NCBI RefSeq assembly: GCF_000003815.2
Contig: NC_049990.1
Span: 12,826,771 to 12,890,770 of the forward strand
DNA from: Branchiostoma floridae
Lineage: Eukaryota > Chordata > Leptocardii > Amphioxiformes > Branchiostomatidae
Direction of reading: 5' to 3'
DNA length: 64,000 bases
The position numbers and the translations under genes were made by a program. Below the pieces are notes generated by a model. It was not told the DNA's origin. It was given only the letters and a program-made list of their open reading frames with translations, and made no database searches. This document shows positions 47,901 to 57,640 of the stretch, in pieces (positions within the stretch are counted from its first letter, which is position 1; the number at the start of each line of letters is the position of its first letter).

Positions 47901-50900
47901 TGTCCTGTCTTGCACTATGAATGGCTTAGATAAAAGGTGTTATATTCAACATTTCACGCAGCCGACCGATGATGATGATGATTCAACATTTATGTATTTA
48001 CAGCCCTGAAGAATGGTTAGACAAGAAGGACTCGTGCCTTGTTTATTACATCAATGACATCAAAAGGTGAGTAAAACCTTTGGCATGTAAACCATGCCCT
48101 TCAAACTTCCCTAATGCATTATGTAAATAGTATAATCAATGCTTTGTAAGCCTCAATATGCCAAACCACACATATATATACAAGAACAATCTCATATTTT
48201 CCCCAGTTATGGCTTGTTTATGCACATATGAATTGCATCCAACAGTATTTGATTTTATGGTAGTCTTCTATTTTCAAATTTTCCCTATATGATGTAAGCA
48301 CATGCACACACAAATATGCACACACACATGTGCACACACGCATATGCACACACACACACATGTGCACACACATGTGCACACACATGTGCACACACGTGTA
48401 CACACACATGTGTACACACACAATGTGTACACACACACACACAGACACACCGTCACACACACACACACACACTTTTTCAAAGCCATATTCATTGAACCTC
48501 TCCAGTCTCCCCACCTGCCTGACGTGCCTTGTCCTGTTGATGAAGAGTGGCAGTGACCACATCACAGAGCTGCTGTCGCTGCCTGTCACCAGGGAAACCT
48601 GCAACAGCTTTAGCAGCGGTCCAGATTCCTTCAGCCCTGCCTGTCCTGCAGTAATTAAGAAGGTTTGTCCTATTGCGTGTTTTATGCTGTAAGGGCAGTG
48701 CCCAGCCCACTCCTTCCACCAACTTTTACCTCCCCAACCAGTCAGGTACCCAATTCTACACCTGGATGAGGAAATACGTGCAAAGTGCCTTTCCCAAGGG
48801 CACAAGATCGGTGACATGACATGACAGAACTCAAACCTGAGGCCACTTGGTTCTGAGCCGAACACTCTATTGTTACACCACGGGACCCCACAAGATTACA
48901 GATTTCTGCATCCGACAGTCGATTGTCCCTCTTCCTCAACATACCCACTTTCTCCTGCATATTCAGAGGATAACAGACTTCAGAAGGCTTTTTTCTCATT
49001 CTCACTTCTGTCCCATGCCTCTTTTTGATCAACCTCTAACAGATAGCAGCAGTTCTGAAGGAGATCCCCAGTGCTGAAGCAACACAGTTCCTCGAGAAGG
49101 CCAAGAGCTGGCTAGTGGCTGAAAGCTGGAGTAGTTTACTCTGTGCGGGAAGGCCTTGTAGAAATAAGGTACTTGGCATCGCTTTATCATCATTATCTTA
49201 CAATAAGGCTTACATGTATTTGTTGAGAGAACCCAAAAGAATAGCATGATTTGAAATAGTTCATTACTCTCATAAGCATTGAGATGATGCTTTTTATACA
49301 TTTCTCTGTTGTAATCAATGATATTGTACTTGTTTGTATGTGTTTGTTTATCATACCTCAAATACACAGTGTTAAAGAACTGCATTATACCATGGCAAAT
49401 AAACAGGCCATTATATCACCTTCACATTGCCTGTGCCAGGTTCAGCCATCCATGGACGTCCTGTGGAAGGTGATAGCAGAGATCTCGCCACAAGAACTCG
49501 TTAACATCCTGAGGGCTGCTATGAAGGCTGTGGAGAGAGTATGTTATATCATACATGTTCCCTTTATTGATATCAGCATGATGGATTTTTTGTGACTGTT
49601 TCCCTTATTTCAAAATAGCAGTAGTAAAGTTACCAGACATTTCTTTACCCATAGTAAACAGCTTGCACTCTATGATATGGAAGGTATGATCATGGGTTCT
49701 TCTCTACACTTGCAGGAATATCCCTGTAACACGTTGTTGTCTTTATGGTTATTTTTCCAGAAATTTAACGTTATCACCGTGACCCACTTTATGCGTAGTG
49801 CGTATGTCACCTGGCTGTTGCGTGTCAAGGATGCCTTCCGACTGGCAAATCAGCTGGTTCAATTCGGCCGAAATCTCAACGGGACCTTGCGGGTGCTAAA
49901 AAGGAAGAAGCCTCTCACACAGTAATTGATTCTGTATATGATTTCTTAGTCTGTCAGTTGAACCATGTAACAACTTTCTGTTCAAGGGAAGCTTATGTTT
50001 ATATCTGTTATACCTGTACTACCTTTATTTCTTATTATGTAATTATATTTCAGCCATACGATAGGTATGGTGAAATATATTGTATTCGTAATGTTTCTTC
50101 TTTCTTCTTTCTTCTTCTTCTTCTTCTTTCTCCTGTCAAATCTTCAAATCGATTCAACTCTGTCGTTCCTGGACCGAATTACTTGAAATCTGGCACAAGG
50201 GTAGAGTGGGTCAATACCCAGGTGCAGTTTTCTAATTTTTTTCATATCTTCCTTTGAAATGATTTTATTCATGTTTTTTGCACTTTTTATGTACATTTTG
50301 CCCCCTGTACCCTGGTATTACAGCCGAATGACCTGAAATTTGGTACCGAGGTGCCTTGAACATATGCCCACAAAAATCCAAAAACAATTTTGGCATACGG
50401 TACAACAAAATGCTTAATTTTTGCATTTTTTGCCTTTTTTTGCCCGAAAAATGACATTATTGGCTCCTATACCCCCATTTTACAACCAAATGACCTGAAA
50501 TTTGGTATAGGAGTGCCGTCTACATATGCGCACATGAATTCATTAACACTTTTGGTATACAGTACAACAAAATGCTTAATTTTGGAATTTTTTGGCCATT
50601 GTTTGACCAAAAACGTACGCTTTTGGCTCCTGTTCCCTGGTCTTGTAACCAAATGACCTACATTTTGGTAAATAGCTGCACTAGATATTTATTCAAATGA
50701 CCCATGTATAATTTCTGGCATAAACCACTTCAAAATGATATATTTGTGGACTTTTCTGGTAATTCTCCACTGGCCAGAGGGTCAACGACCTCTCCCACCT
50801 GAAGACAGCATGTGCACATGTCTGTATATACTAGTAACTTGATTAAAGAGGCAACCAATCACGTAGCCTGAGTCAACATCCCGAAGGGGATTGGCAGCCA

Positions 50901-53900
50901 ATCAGTGAGCCCGGTGTTATCTGGATGAGTCCATTCTGGCATGGAGGGGGTACATATTTTTTAAATTCATCTTTGGACTGTTGATAATATAATGTCTCTC
51001 AGTGGGGGTATTTTTGAACTGGACTATTTTGCAATTTTACATGGAGTGTACTGGAAGAGTCCCATTCTTGTATGGAGGGGGACATTTTTTTAAAATTTGT
51101 TTATGGACTTTGGTGATTTGATATGTGAAATTGTTTCAGTAACTGACAGCATCAAAGTTCCCTTACTGTCTAAAACGTTAGTGTACAAATATTGAGCTTT
51201 AAAACACTGTATCGTATAAAAGCTCGATAAAAGCTTGGGGTTAGATTTACAATTTACAGTTTGCATCGGGCATGTTTTGAGTCAATACTCTTCTCAGCGA
51301 CCACCTGCCCAAATCGACCGCTTTTCCCCGGTCCCCCGGGTGGTCATCTTGGACAGGTTTGACTGTATTCTTAAATTCGATCTTTGTAGTTACATTTATA
51401 TGATAGTATCCTAAGGTGACTGAATTGGATCGTCTTTGAACAATCTCAAATTAAGACAATTGTGTCATGCAAAGAATATGTACAACAAGAGCTTGCATTG
51501 ATTGGAAAAGATGTAATAACTTTCAGTTCTTTAAATGTCCTTTTGTTTCAGTGAGGTCAAGGCCAGTGGACTGCTTCTGAACCTCCCAGACAAGGAGAAC
51601 CCACTGAAGCAGAGTCCGGCCATGCAGAATGCCAAGAAGGGGAATGGGGCTAGCCCTAACGTTACCAAAGCTCTCAAAACCCTCAACATTTCCAACAAAG
51701 GATCTGGAACAAACAAGGATGACGCAGCAACTAGGCTGATGAAAGAACTGATCACAAAAAAATCCTCTCCTGGGGCAGATAGATGTGGAATTAAGCACCC
51801 AGCCACTTGTGTATCTGCAAATGCAACCCCCATGGAGTTGGCAGATAGTGGTAATTCGGTAAAGAAGGCCAGCAGACACTTTCTCAGTGCAACAAGTGTC
51901 CAATCTACCGGAAAATCTGCCAACAAATACAGCTATCAAACACGAAGCAAAGACAAAAGTACTGCGCAGAGTACAGGTTCATGTGCCTTAGCAAAGACAG
52001 CACTTACATCTTCACCACTGTCTACTGCACAGAGTACAGGTTCATGTGCCTTAGCAAAGACAGCACTTACGTCTTCACCACTTTCTACTGCACAGAGTAC
52101 AGGTTCATGTGCCTTAGCAAAGACAGCACTTACGTCTTCACCACTTTCTACTGCACAGAGTACAGGTTCATGTGCCTTAGCAAAGACAGCACTTACGTCT
52201 TCACCACTTTCTACACAAGCTCCAGCTGCAGGGACGAACAGCAGTGCATTGTCTGCTTCTGCCGGCAGCACTGGAGGAGACCAAAAGGGTGGCAACACTG
52301 GCGGAGACCAAACGGGTGGCAACACTGGAGGAGACCAAAAGGGTGGCAACACTGGAGGAGACCAAAAGGGTGGCAACACTGGAGGAGACCAAAAGGGTGG
52401 CAACACTGGAGGAGGCCAAAAGGGTGGCAACACTGGAGGAGACCAAAAGGGTGGCAACACTGGAGGAGACCAAAAGGGTGGCAACACTGGAGGAGGCCAA
52501 AAGGGTGGCAACACTGGAGGAGGCCAAAAGGGTGGCAACACTGGAGGAGACCAAAAGGGTGGCAACACTGGAGGAGGCCAAAAGGGTGGCAACACTGGAG
52601 GAGGCCAAAAGGGTGGCAACACTGGAGGAGACCAAAAGGGTGGTAGCACTGGAGGAGACCAAAAGGGTGGCAACACTGGAGGAGGCCAAAAGGGTGGCAA
52701 CACTGGAGGAGACCAAAAGGGTGGTAGCACTGGAGGAGGCCAAAAGGGAGGTAACACTGGAGGAGGCCAAAAGGGTGGCAACACTGGAGGAGACCAAAAG
52801 GGTGGCAACACTGGAGGAGGCCAAAAGGGTGGCAACACTGGAGGAGGCCAAAAGGGAGGTAACACTGGAGGAGATCAAAAGGGAGGTTCGCCTGAGTTGA
52901 CGAACATTGGATCAAAGATCCTGGGTTAGTCATCACCATGTTTAAGTAACACAATCATGCTGCAACAGTTCTAGTCTGTTTTGAAATATTTGAAATTTGT
53001 CCATCCAACACAGCTGATTTTTTTTTACATCAATTGTGTTATACATGTTTGTGCTTTATAAGTTTTATAATTGAATGTTCTAGATACGTTATTTTGTAGC
53101 GAGTTATTCACATTTCTCGAATCAAGTACAACAGATTTTAAGGTACTCATACATTTATTTTGTTCTTTGTGTAACTGTTACAGTTCTTGCCATACATTGT
53201 ACCATGTGTACAATTGTCATGCAATAAAGTTATGTAATCCATTTTAAAGGCACATAATGTTGAGGCATATCGTAAGGAAACTTTGCTGGTTGAAATTAAT
53301 CAGCAAAGTACATTTCCAAGTAGATTTTCCAAGTCCTCGCTCCTCAGTGTCTTCCCAGTTTTGAAGTAACAAGACTCCATTATCCTGTTTCTCCACAGAA
53401 CTGACCAAGACTACAGGAGTAGATGGAGCCTTTCAGCTCATCATTGGCAGGATGACAGGGAAGGTGGCCTCTTCCTCACCGCTGGCAGAAGACATTGTCT
53501 CCAAGCTCCTTAAACTGAAGGGACCCATCAACCTTAAGATAGGTCAGGGGACTGTTAAAGTTGTTACTACACATCCGTACTTGATTGAATTGTACAGTAC
53601 AAGTACATGTAGATGTTATATTGACCTTGTTGCATACGCTTTCTTTGAGTTGTTGCATTTTTAAAATGATAAACCTCTAAGATAAACCTCTAAGGGACAC
53701 CAATATCTATACCAACTAAGTACCGTAAATGCATATGCAAAGTCTGCGGGTAGCAGGAAAATGGAGTGTTCGCTGTGGTTTTAAGTTTGCGGTAGTGCCA
53801 TAGACTGCAGTCTCAAACTATAATGGAAAAATATTCGCGGCGGTTTTAAGTTCACTGTGAAGTGGTCACTGTGAAACCGCAAACATAAAACCACCGGGAA

Positions 53901-54500
53901 CATTTCTGCATTTACAGTAACAAAGTTTCTTTGTTACTAAGTAATGCTATAAGATGAGATGTACTTCCAAACTATCAGCTTCAGGTAGGAATTGCTTTAT
54001 TATGACTTTTAACTTTACCATCAGATTGCCTCTAAAATATACCAATTTCATCAACTGCAGGCAACAATAGACTGGTGATCAATGCACAACTAGCAGCAAC
54101 TTCAGCTGTAATCCCAAATGTGCCACCACCCCAGCCTGCCCAGACAATGCCAAACCCGAGAAGTGTGACGACTGTGCCGTACGTTGATCCAACAACTCCT
54201 AACATCTCCCAGTCAGCCCCACAGCATATGTATGGGCCGACTGGTCCAAACCTTGCTCTGCGCCCCATTTTACCTCGGGCACCAGCTACAGGTTCTGTCT
54301 CCACGTATGTACCAGGTGCCATGCCTACTGTTCCACATGCTGGGAGCTTTACTATGCCAGTAGTACCTACATGTAGTGTAGCAGTACAACCAACCACCCA
54401 TTCTACACCAGTTACTGGTGCCATATCCAGTGCCTCAAGTTCATCCACCACAAACATCCAGCCAACAATGGGGGCCCATGGCCAACAACACCACCACTAA
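32938..54500 (+). CDS. Large uncharacterised multi-exon gene (about 37 exons, about 1,900 residues)
   Basis: Exons joined by GT-AG introns with matching phases: 32938-32967, 33911-33979, 34213-34281, 34744-34824 (frame problem), 35274-35400, 36007-36112, 37368-37557, 37804-37930, 38170-38268, 38703-38834, 39118-39192, 39661-39798, 40682-40900, 41010-41075, 41213-41385, 41536-41547, 41707-41828, 42779-42954, 43157-43227, 43591-43666, 44226-44434, 44752-44828, 45225-45299, 45465-45548, 45766-45918, 46278-46405, 46633-46697, 46905-47020, 47203-47327, 48004-48066, 48506-48662, 49043-49168, 49440-49538, 49761-49921, 51552-52924, 53399-53542, 54061-54500 (stop TAA 54498-54500). The start is ATG 32938 (MEDGGGLGGE, then gtgagt). 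Domain order: NLS-like and acidic N-terminus with two SUMO-interaction-like motifs, a Cys-rich CYCYVCD motif (about residues 140-185), acidic Cys-containing blocks (225-300), a long helix-rich region (about 340-1265), then low-complexity repeats and a Pro/Thr/Ser-rich end. No membrane segment is seen. A nuclear, SUMO-linked role is inference; I do not recognise the family. Confidence 0.78.
32968..33910. other. Intron 1 of the large gene
   Basis: It begins gtgagt and ends tcctttgttcag. Nothing coding is seen. A YY1-like aaatggcgg lies at about 33113. Confidence 0.5.
33911..33979 (+). CDS. Exon 2 of the large gene (duplicated exon A)
   Basis: This 69-bp phase 0-0 exon encodes KSLKRPHPTEDEDEVEF then ISFKKE. 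It combines a short basic cluster (nuclear-localisation-like) with an acidic run and a hydrophobic EVEFISF core. It is bounded by ttgttcag and gtaacg. Exon 3 is a near copy. Confidence 0.82.
34213..34281 (+). CDS. Exon 3 of the large gene (duplicated exon B)
   Basis: Also 69 bp and phase 0-0, it encodes KSHKRPHPTEDEDEVEF then VSFKKE and differs from exon 2 at two residues. About 25 bp of upstream intron (acaacaaaac ... ccactat/ccactct) is shared as well, so exon and acceptor were duplicated together. Either both are used or they are alternatives; the phase permits both. Confidence 0.82.
34744..34824 (+). CDS. Exon 4 of the large gene, frameshift suspected
   Basis: From the acceptor cttcaaacag the in-frame reading (KKDPGLAQGPSSDEIKR) ends at TGA 34801. 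The downstream part fits the next exon only in another frame, DVVIVEETQG followed by A from exon 5, and VVIVEE looks like a SUMO-interaction motif. Either one or two bases are wrong or mutated at about 34783-34793, or a weak acceptor ending at 34793 is used, giving a short exon 34794-34824 with correct phase. Confidence 0.5.
34825..36006. other. Introns 4 and 5 of the large gene with exon 5 between
   Basis: Exon 5 (35274-35400) encodes GTSANDVKPLGKEDF then IVTFFKPSDTIKYPHARED. In intron 5, starting at about 35563, lies one end of a repeat (cagtcaaacctgtctatagc) whose opposite end type is at about 51364. Nothing else is recognised. Confidence 0.5.
36007..37557 (+). CDS. Exons 6-7 of the large gene: CYCYVCD cysteine motif
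   Basis: Exon 6 (36007-36112) ends CDSCYCYVCDIPAKE and exon 7 (37368-37557) begins CQEWTRGDHCNAHSKDTSW. Across the phase 0 junction this gives C-x2-C-Y-C-Y-V-C-D-x-P-x3-C-x2-W-x4-H-C-x-A, a pattern able to bind metal. Plant proteins of the RPM1-interacting protein 13 type carry a similar CYCYVCD-P-C-W-HCHA segment, recalled from general knowledge and not checked. Exon 7 continues with a Lys-rich stretch and ends in phase 1 at CATG. Intron 6 contains two transposon-like segments. Confidence 0.7.
36632..37342. mobile_element. 711-bp transposon in intron 6, with Myb/SANT-like fragment
   Basis: Inverted termini of about 35 bp start acactcagaaaaacgatt and end in the complement. An open frame at 36821-37087 includes MGKEREIFIIRQVDTV then a basic ERRRRKSLGK. 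A second frame at 37091-37186 reads MAEHGVEKCLDQCRNKV, like the third helix of Myb/SANT-type (trihelix) DNA-binding proteins carried by Harbinger and related elements. The frames are broken. The right end lies only 25 bp from the exon 7 acceptor. Confidence 0.65.
37804..38268 (+). CDS. Exons 8-9 of the large gene: acidic, cysteine-containing blocks
   Basis: Exon 8 (37804-37930) encodes DSSLDEILSHIDSTYEE then a Glu/Asp run and DDCYCYCHDDDPWR. Exon 9 (38170-38268) encodes CEYEDEDEDDDDKDDPCYRC then EGYHYGTRNSLHD. Both pair Asp/Glu runs with CYC or CYRC clusters, so they may come from an old exon duplication. Intron 8 contains a 40-bp direct repeat (agtatttttaagaattcaga) at about 37980-38085. Confidence 0.75.
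38703..49921 (+). CDS. Exons 10-34 of the large gene: long helical region
   Basis: Twenty-five small exons encode about 965 residues rich in Leu, Ala, Lys and Glu with helix-like patterning. Examples are PFEALIVLEETMRSLCLH, NKLLTYLAHLGNWKEVHSEL, LVYMARVGKCMEVQEELM and HLGNWKEVH. Two segments show a similar D-x-(T/D)-(D)-F-L-(N/D)-I-M-K motif (exon 15 and exon 21), which hints at repeated alpha-helical units. Exon 13 (40682-40900) has a SUMO-interaction-like STDEVIVVEDNP. Reading through the exon 34 donor would stop at TAA 49923. Confidence 0.78.
40170..40580. mobile_element. hAT-like MITE (411 bp) in intron 12
   Basis: The ends are TAGCGGTGGGTACC and the complement of TAGGGGTGGGTACC, with near-perfect 8-bp duplication gccatcac (40162-40169) and gtcatcac (40581-40588). 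Internal words (accagtccagaaaaaa, atggacctgaaaaa, ggacctgaaccgt) are shared with the copy at 22446-22935. Confidence 0.85.
42192..42291. other. Assembly gap (100 N)
   Basis: A round 100-N run within intron 17 of the large gene. Confidence 0.99.
42601..42719. mobile_element. Palindromic hairpin repeat in intron 17
   Basis: Arms of about 37 bp: gctaaactttcttccaacac at the left and gtgtttgaagaaagcttagc at the right. The middle reads gatcctgaagaaggcgacag, a phrase typical of LINE-derived or Penelope-like tails. No flanking duplication was evident. Confidence 0.55.
47465..47850. repeat. 36-bp minisatellite in intron 29
   Basis: Tandem units resemble gtgctgattggctgtccatg followed by tctgtgactgtccttg; about ten copies become degenerate toward 47850. 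Each regular unit contains ATTGG, the complement of CCAAT. The open frames across it are repeat artefacts. Confidence 0.85.
48297..48476. repeat. (CA)n-rich tract before the exon 31 acceptor
   Basis: Interrupted CA repeats with many CACATGTG words fill the last part of intron 30 and end about 30 bp before the acceptor of exon 31 (48506). A tract able to form Z-DNA so close to a splice site could affect splicing, but nothing in the sequence proves this. Confidence 0.9.
48715..48900 (-). repeat. SINE-like repeat in intron 31
   Basis: On the minus strand a tRNA-like head is visible: ggtgtaacaatagagtgttc as an A-box-like segment and caggtttgagttc as a B-box-like segment. It is followed by cttgtgcccttgggaaaggc, also present in the copy at about 63140-63340. 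The open frame 48742-49032 is an artefact of it. Confidence 0.5.
49922..51551. other. Intron 34 of the large gene
   Basis: It contains a (TTC)n tract at about 50096-50130. About three diverged tandem units of about 170 bp lie at 50320-50660 (aaatgacctgaaatttggta, acaacaaaatgcttaattt). One terminal fragment of the cagtcaaacctgtc repeat ends at about 51365. No extra exon is seen. Confidence 0.6.
51552..52924 (+). CDS. Exon 35 of the large gene: repeat-rich low-complexity segment
   Basis: This is the largest exon (1,373 bp, phase 2 to phase 1). It begins HEVKASGLLLNLPDKENPL and contains a Lys/Ser/Thr-rich linker. Four units of STAQSTGSCALAKTALTSSPL follow (63 bp each, about 51958-52212), then about 23 units of NTGGDQKGG or NTGGGQKGG (27 bp each, about 52268-52888). 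The second array should be disordered and Gly-rich. Frame and both splice sites agree with exons 34 and 36, so the array is truly translated on this strand; the long open frames in the other five readings are by-products of the 27-bp period. Confidence 0.82.
52925..53398. other. Intron 35 of the large gene
   Basis: Starts gttagt and ends ctgtttctccacag. An AATAAA at 53223 could allow early polyadenylation after a stop (TAG) just past exon 35, but this is speculative. Confidence 0.45.
53399..54500 (+). CDS. Exons 36-37 of the large gene: C-terminal end
   Basis: Exon 36 (53399-53542) encodes ELTKTTGVDGAFQLIIGRM then EDIVSKLLKLKGPINLKIG. Exon 37 (54061-54500) encodes GNNRLVINAQLAATSAV then a Pro/Thr/Ser/Val-rich tail ending in QQHHH and TAA. 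Junction phases agree. Intron 36 hosts a CGCGGT MITE. Confidence 0.75.
53721..53919. mobile_element. CGCGGT MITE, intact copy 2, in intron 36
   Basis: Ends taccgtaaatgcatatgc and tttctgcatttacagta. Inner motifs (gtggttttaagtttgcggta, accgcaaac) follow the same order as the copy at 31163-31355. Confidence 0.78.
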
Positions 54501-56089
54501 GCTGGAAACTGTCAAGCCTTCAACACACAAGGACCAAGTGCAACATTCGCAGGGGATATTCTAAGGCAGTTCATATCCAGAATTGACATTGACAAGGGTG
54601 CAGCTTCAAGGGTGGTCGGCAAACCAGCAGAGTCACCAACATCAGACCAAGTGTCATCTATAGCACCTATGGAAGTAGATTTGATAAACTAAAGTGGATC
54701 AAACACAAACAAGACTACTGATGAAGTTATGTTGCACGTTGCAAAAAGATGGACCTGAAGAACGATGCATCCCCTCATGCTAGGCCCTCTTATAATCAGT
54801 CAAACTACAATTATGATGTACCCACCTTTGATCCATACTTCTTGCTACATAATTGCTGAATGCTGACAAAACATCAAACCATCAAATACTCCCCCTCCTG
54901 TTGTGGATAGGAGAGTTGTCGGTCTATGATATAATGTCTTCAATGTAGCTGTCAATCAGATTTGCTGGTCACAGCTGCCTTGCGCTAATGTGGCAAGAAG
55001 CAAGAAATGCAGGTTGATATGCCCGTGTCATTGCTTCACGTATGCAAGCAGTTGGCCAGGCGTGAAAGCATGGTTTTATTGTGTAGAACTGTGTGCCATC
55101 TATCATGACTACCGGAATGTAGAATGTATTAACATGTTTAATAAGTACTTTTCTAACAGCTTAGAGTTTTACTGTTACCTACTGTATGTTGTAGACTTCA
55201 TTGTAGTCTATGTAGACTTCACTAAGGGTTTGTTTTGTTTTGTTCATTTACCTTTGGGTACTTAGGAATTAGAATTGTACTAAAACTTTATCCCACAGAG
55301 TCAACAAGTAACTAAGCAGTTTACACTTCCTATGTTCACATGTTCATGCACATGCTGGTCCCAACAAGTTATAAGTAACTTGTTTATCTGTCATAAACTA
55401 TTTTAGGAGCAGTGGTATATATATATACAAATTATTTTCTGTTGCTCTCACAGTTAAGATTATTTTCTAATGTGCTTGGCTTATGAAATATAGATGGACC
55501 ATGCCGTATTGTTGGAAGAAACAAAGATATATCTTATAGCAGAGGTCACTTACATGTGATACCACCATTTATTTGCAGCTTATGTTTCCCAGTGACAAAT
55601 CGTGGTTGTTTGCCCAGAAGTCTACCAGAAACGAATACCTATGATACATGTATATGCAAGAATCACAGGGAAGAGTTCAAAGTCTATTTACTCTTTATAG
55701 CCAGTAGAAGCCAGTTTTAGGCCATCACCTTTTAGTTTTAGGTGTTGAAGTTTGGTTACAACCAGCTAAAAACTGTTTTATGTTTCTGTTACCTGTAATT
55801 TAGATAGTAAAACAATCATAGCTGAAGTGTCCTCTGCCATATGTTGCATAGGGCTGTTGTTTACAGTGCCAATGTATGGAGAAGACAAATATACATGTTC
55901 ATTACTTTATTTTTCAAACCAGACCTGCTTATACACTGTAGGCATATATGCCAGTATCTTTTTTAAAAGTTGCTGGACTGTACAGCTACCATTGTAGCGT
56001 TGTTTAAGTCTTCACCATACTTCTTGTGTTGTAATTTTGTTTTAGTCTTCACCATACTTCTTGTGTTGCTGGAAAATACTAGTAGCTGG

Positions 56090-56210
56090 AGTTGGCTAAA
56101 TAGACTGAATGGTATGCCATAGTTAGCTAGCCATAGAATTACAATATGTAACAATGTGAAATTCTATGGCCAGCTAACGCCTGGTATATCATTTATTCTA
56201 TTGGCCAGTT
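56090..56210. mobile_element. Palindromic hairpin repeat
   Basis: Arms of about 45 bp: ttagctagccatagaatt on the left and aattctatggccagctaa on the right, with outer parts (gaatggtatgcca / ctggtatatcatt) also complementary. The loop is about 15 bp. No coding capacity. Confidence 0.55.
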
Positions 56211-57150
56211 TCTGCTATTTTTCCAGCAACCTATGGAGTCTGGTAGAAACAAGGAACTTTGGGTAGATTCTAGCTTGTCTTTAACTGATTTACTATGTTA
56301 CACTTGTTTATTGTGGTACTGTCATGGCATCGTTGTGATAGTGCACTCAAAGCAATAGAATACATGTTCTACTACTTATACTACCTTTCCTCATGTTAAT
56401 GATTCTCACATTTCGTTCACTGCCTCACTCTCATACATATACGCACACACACACACACACACACGCAAATGCACTCAATCTCACGTGGACATAAGCACTC
56501 CAACACAAACACACACATGTATGCTCTCGCACATACAGACTCATACACACAGACACATAACGTTATATTATCTTCACATAGTGTGGATACTCAAACATGA
56601 TAGTTCACAAGTAAGGTAGGTAACAATGTATAGTACAGTCGCACTATCTACACATAGCAAGACTTTCTTGCTAAACTATACTTCTTTATATCTACACATA
56701 GCAAGACTTTCTTGCTAAACTATGGTTCTTTTCATATATTTTAATATCTAACATATCTCAGTGTGACATATATGATGAAATATTCATTAATTATGCTAAT
56801 TTTGTGACGTAATTGGTCAAAATTTAAGATGGCCGCCAATATCATGATGAAAAGTATAACCAGCTTATTATCAGTCAAGACAAAAATAATTGTATGTACC
56901 AAAAATGGTCATGCGTTATCAAATTTCAAACTCCATTTATCAAGACATAGAGACAGTTTCCTCATACTGCTATTTTGGAGTGGTGGTTACAGCCGCAACT
57001 TCACAACAGCAATTAAAACATTACAAGAAAAGACATTGGAGCTCTGTTAGGCATTAAAACAAGGAACCATAGGAGATACCAGCCCTTCCACATATTATAA
57101 ACTGCTTGATGTTAAGTGTTATTAGACTTCTGTTCTCAAAAGCCGACGCA

Positions 57151-57200
57151 ACGACGTCAAAAATGACGTCATCTGTAGTTTAGCTATCCGCCATCTTGGA
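57151..57200. promoter_or_regulatory. CRE pair and YY1-like site cluster
   Basis: GACGTCA (57153-57159) and the full palindrome TGACGTCA (57164-57171) match the CREB/ATF site. CCGCCATCTTGG (57188-57199) is the reverse of the YY1 core CCAAGATGGCGG often found at transcription starts. A forward AAGATGGCCGCC lies at 56826. No gene start could be tied to them. Confidence 0.3.
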
Positions 57201-57640
57201 TTACCAGCCTTACATTTTCCTATTATAAGATACATATTTTTCAAAATATAACGCAAAATCGCATGGAAACGGTTTGAAAACGTTCACATGAATGTTTTCT
57301 GTAAGAAAATGTCAAGTAATGATGAAATCCGAGTGAAAATTTCCATTTGTTGCAGTAACGACCCAGTGTGTTAATTGTGTTTTGAAGGCCATGCAGGTTA
57401 AATAGGGAAGGACTTGTTTGACTCCTATATCAATAGGGAAATTATATTCATAATAATATGCTTTAGTGGTACATTATGGGTTTTGTACATTTCTGACATT
57501 GGTACGTGAAGTGTAGTCTAGCTTCATTCGACATGCATGTTTGACATAATTTTCCCCGTTGATGAGAAGCTGAAGGTAGTGACTCGTGGAACTCTCGTTG
57601 TTTTAAGATGAAATAAATGTAATATCGTCACAAGACTATG

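Larger units (their letters stand above)
54501..57640. other. 3' flank of the large gene, probably partly 3' UTR
   Basis: No further exon is supported. The first canonical AATAAA on the + strand is at about 57608; an ATTAAA is at 57008. Local structures include a palindrome at about 56090-56210, a two-copy repeat at 55995-56065, and a (CA)n at about 56440-56465. A two-copy 44-bp repeat with a hairpin core (agcaagactttcttgct) lies at 56644-56724. Confidence 0.45.

Noticed and set aside
48218-48865. 215-codon minus-strand frame with VCVHMCVHT-type repeats
   Set aside because: Product of the (CA)n tract plus the antisense of exon 31.
49922-49925. Gene end at the TAA right after exon 34 (PLTQ stop)
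   Set aside because: A GT donor precedes the stop, and exon 35 continues in the right phase with similar coding character. An alternative short isoform is possible but not supported.
51936-52954. Five long open frames on both strands across the exon 35 repeats (up to 309 codons)
   Set aside because: A 27-bp period without stops opens every frame. Only one + frame continues correctly through both splice sites.
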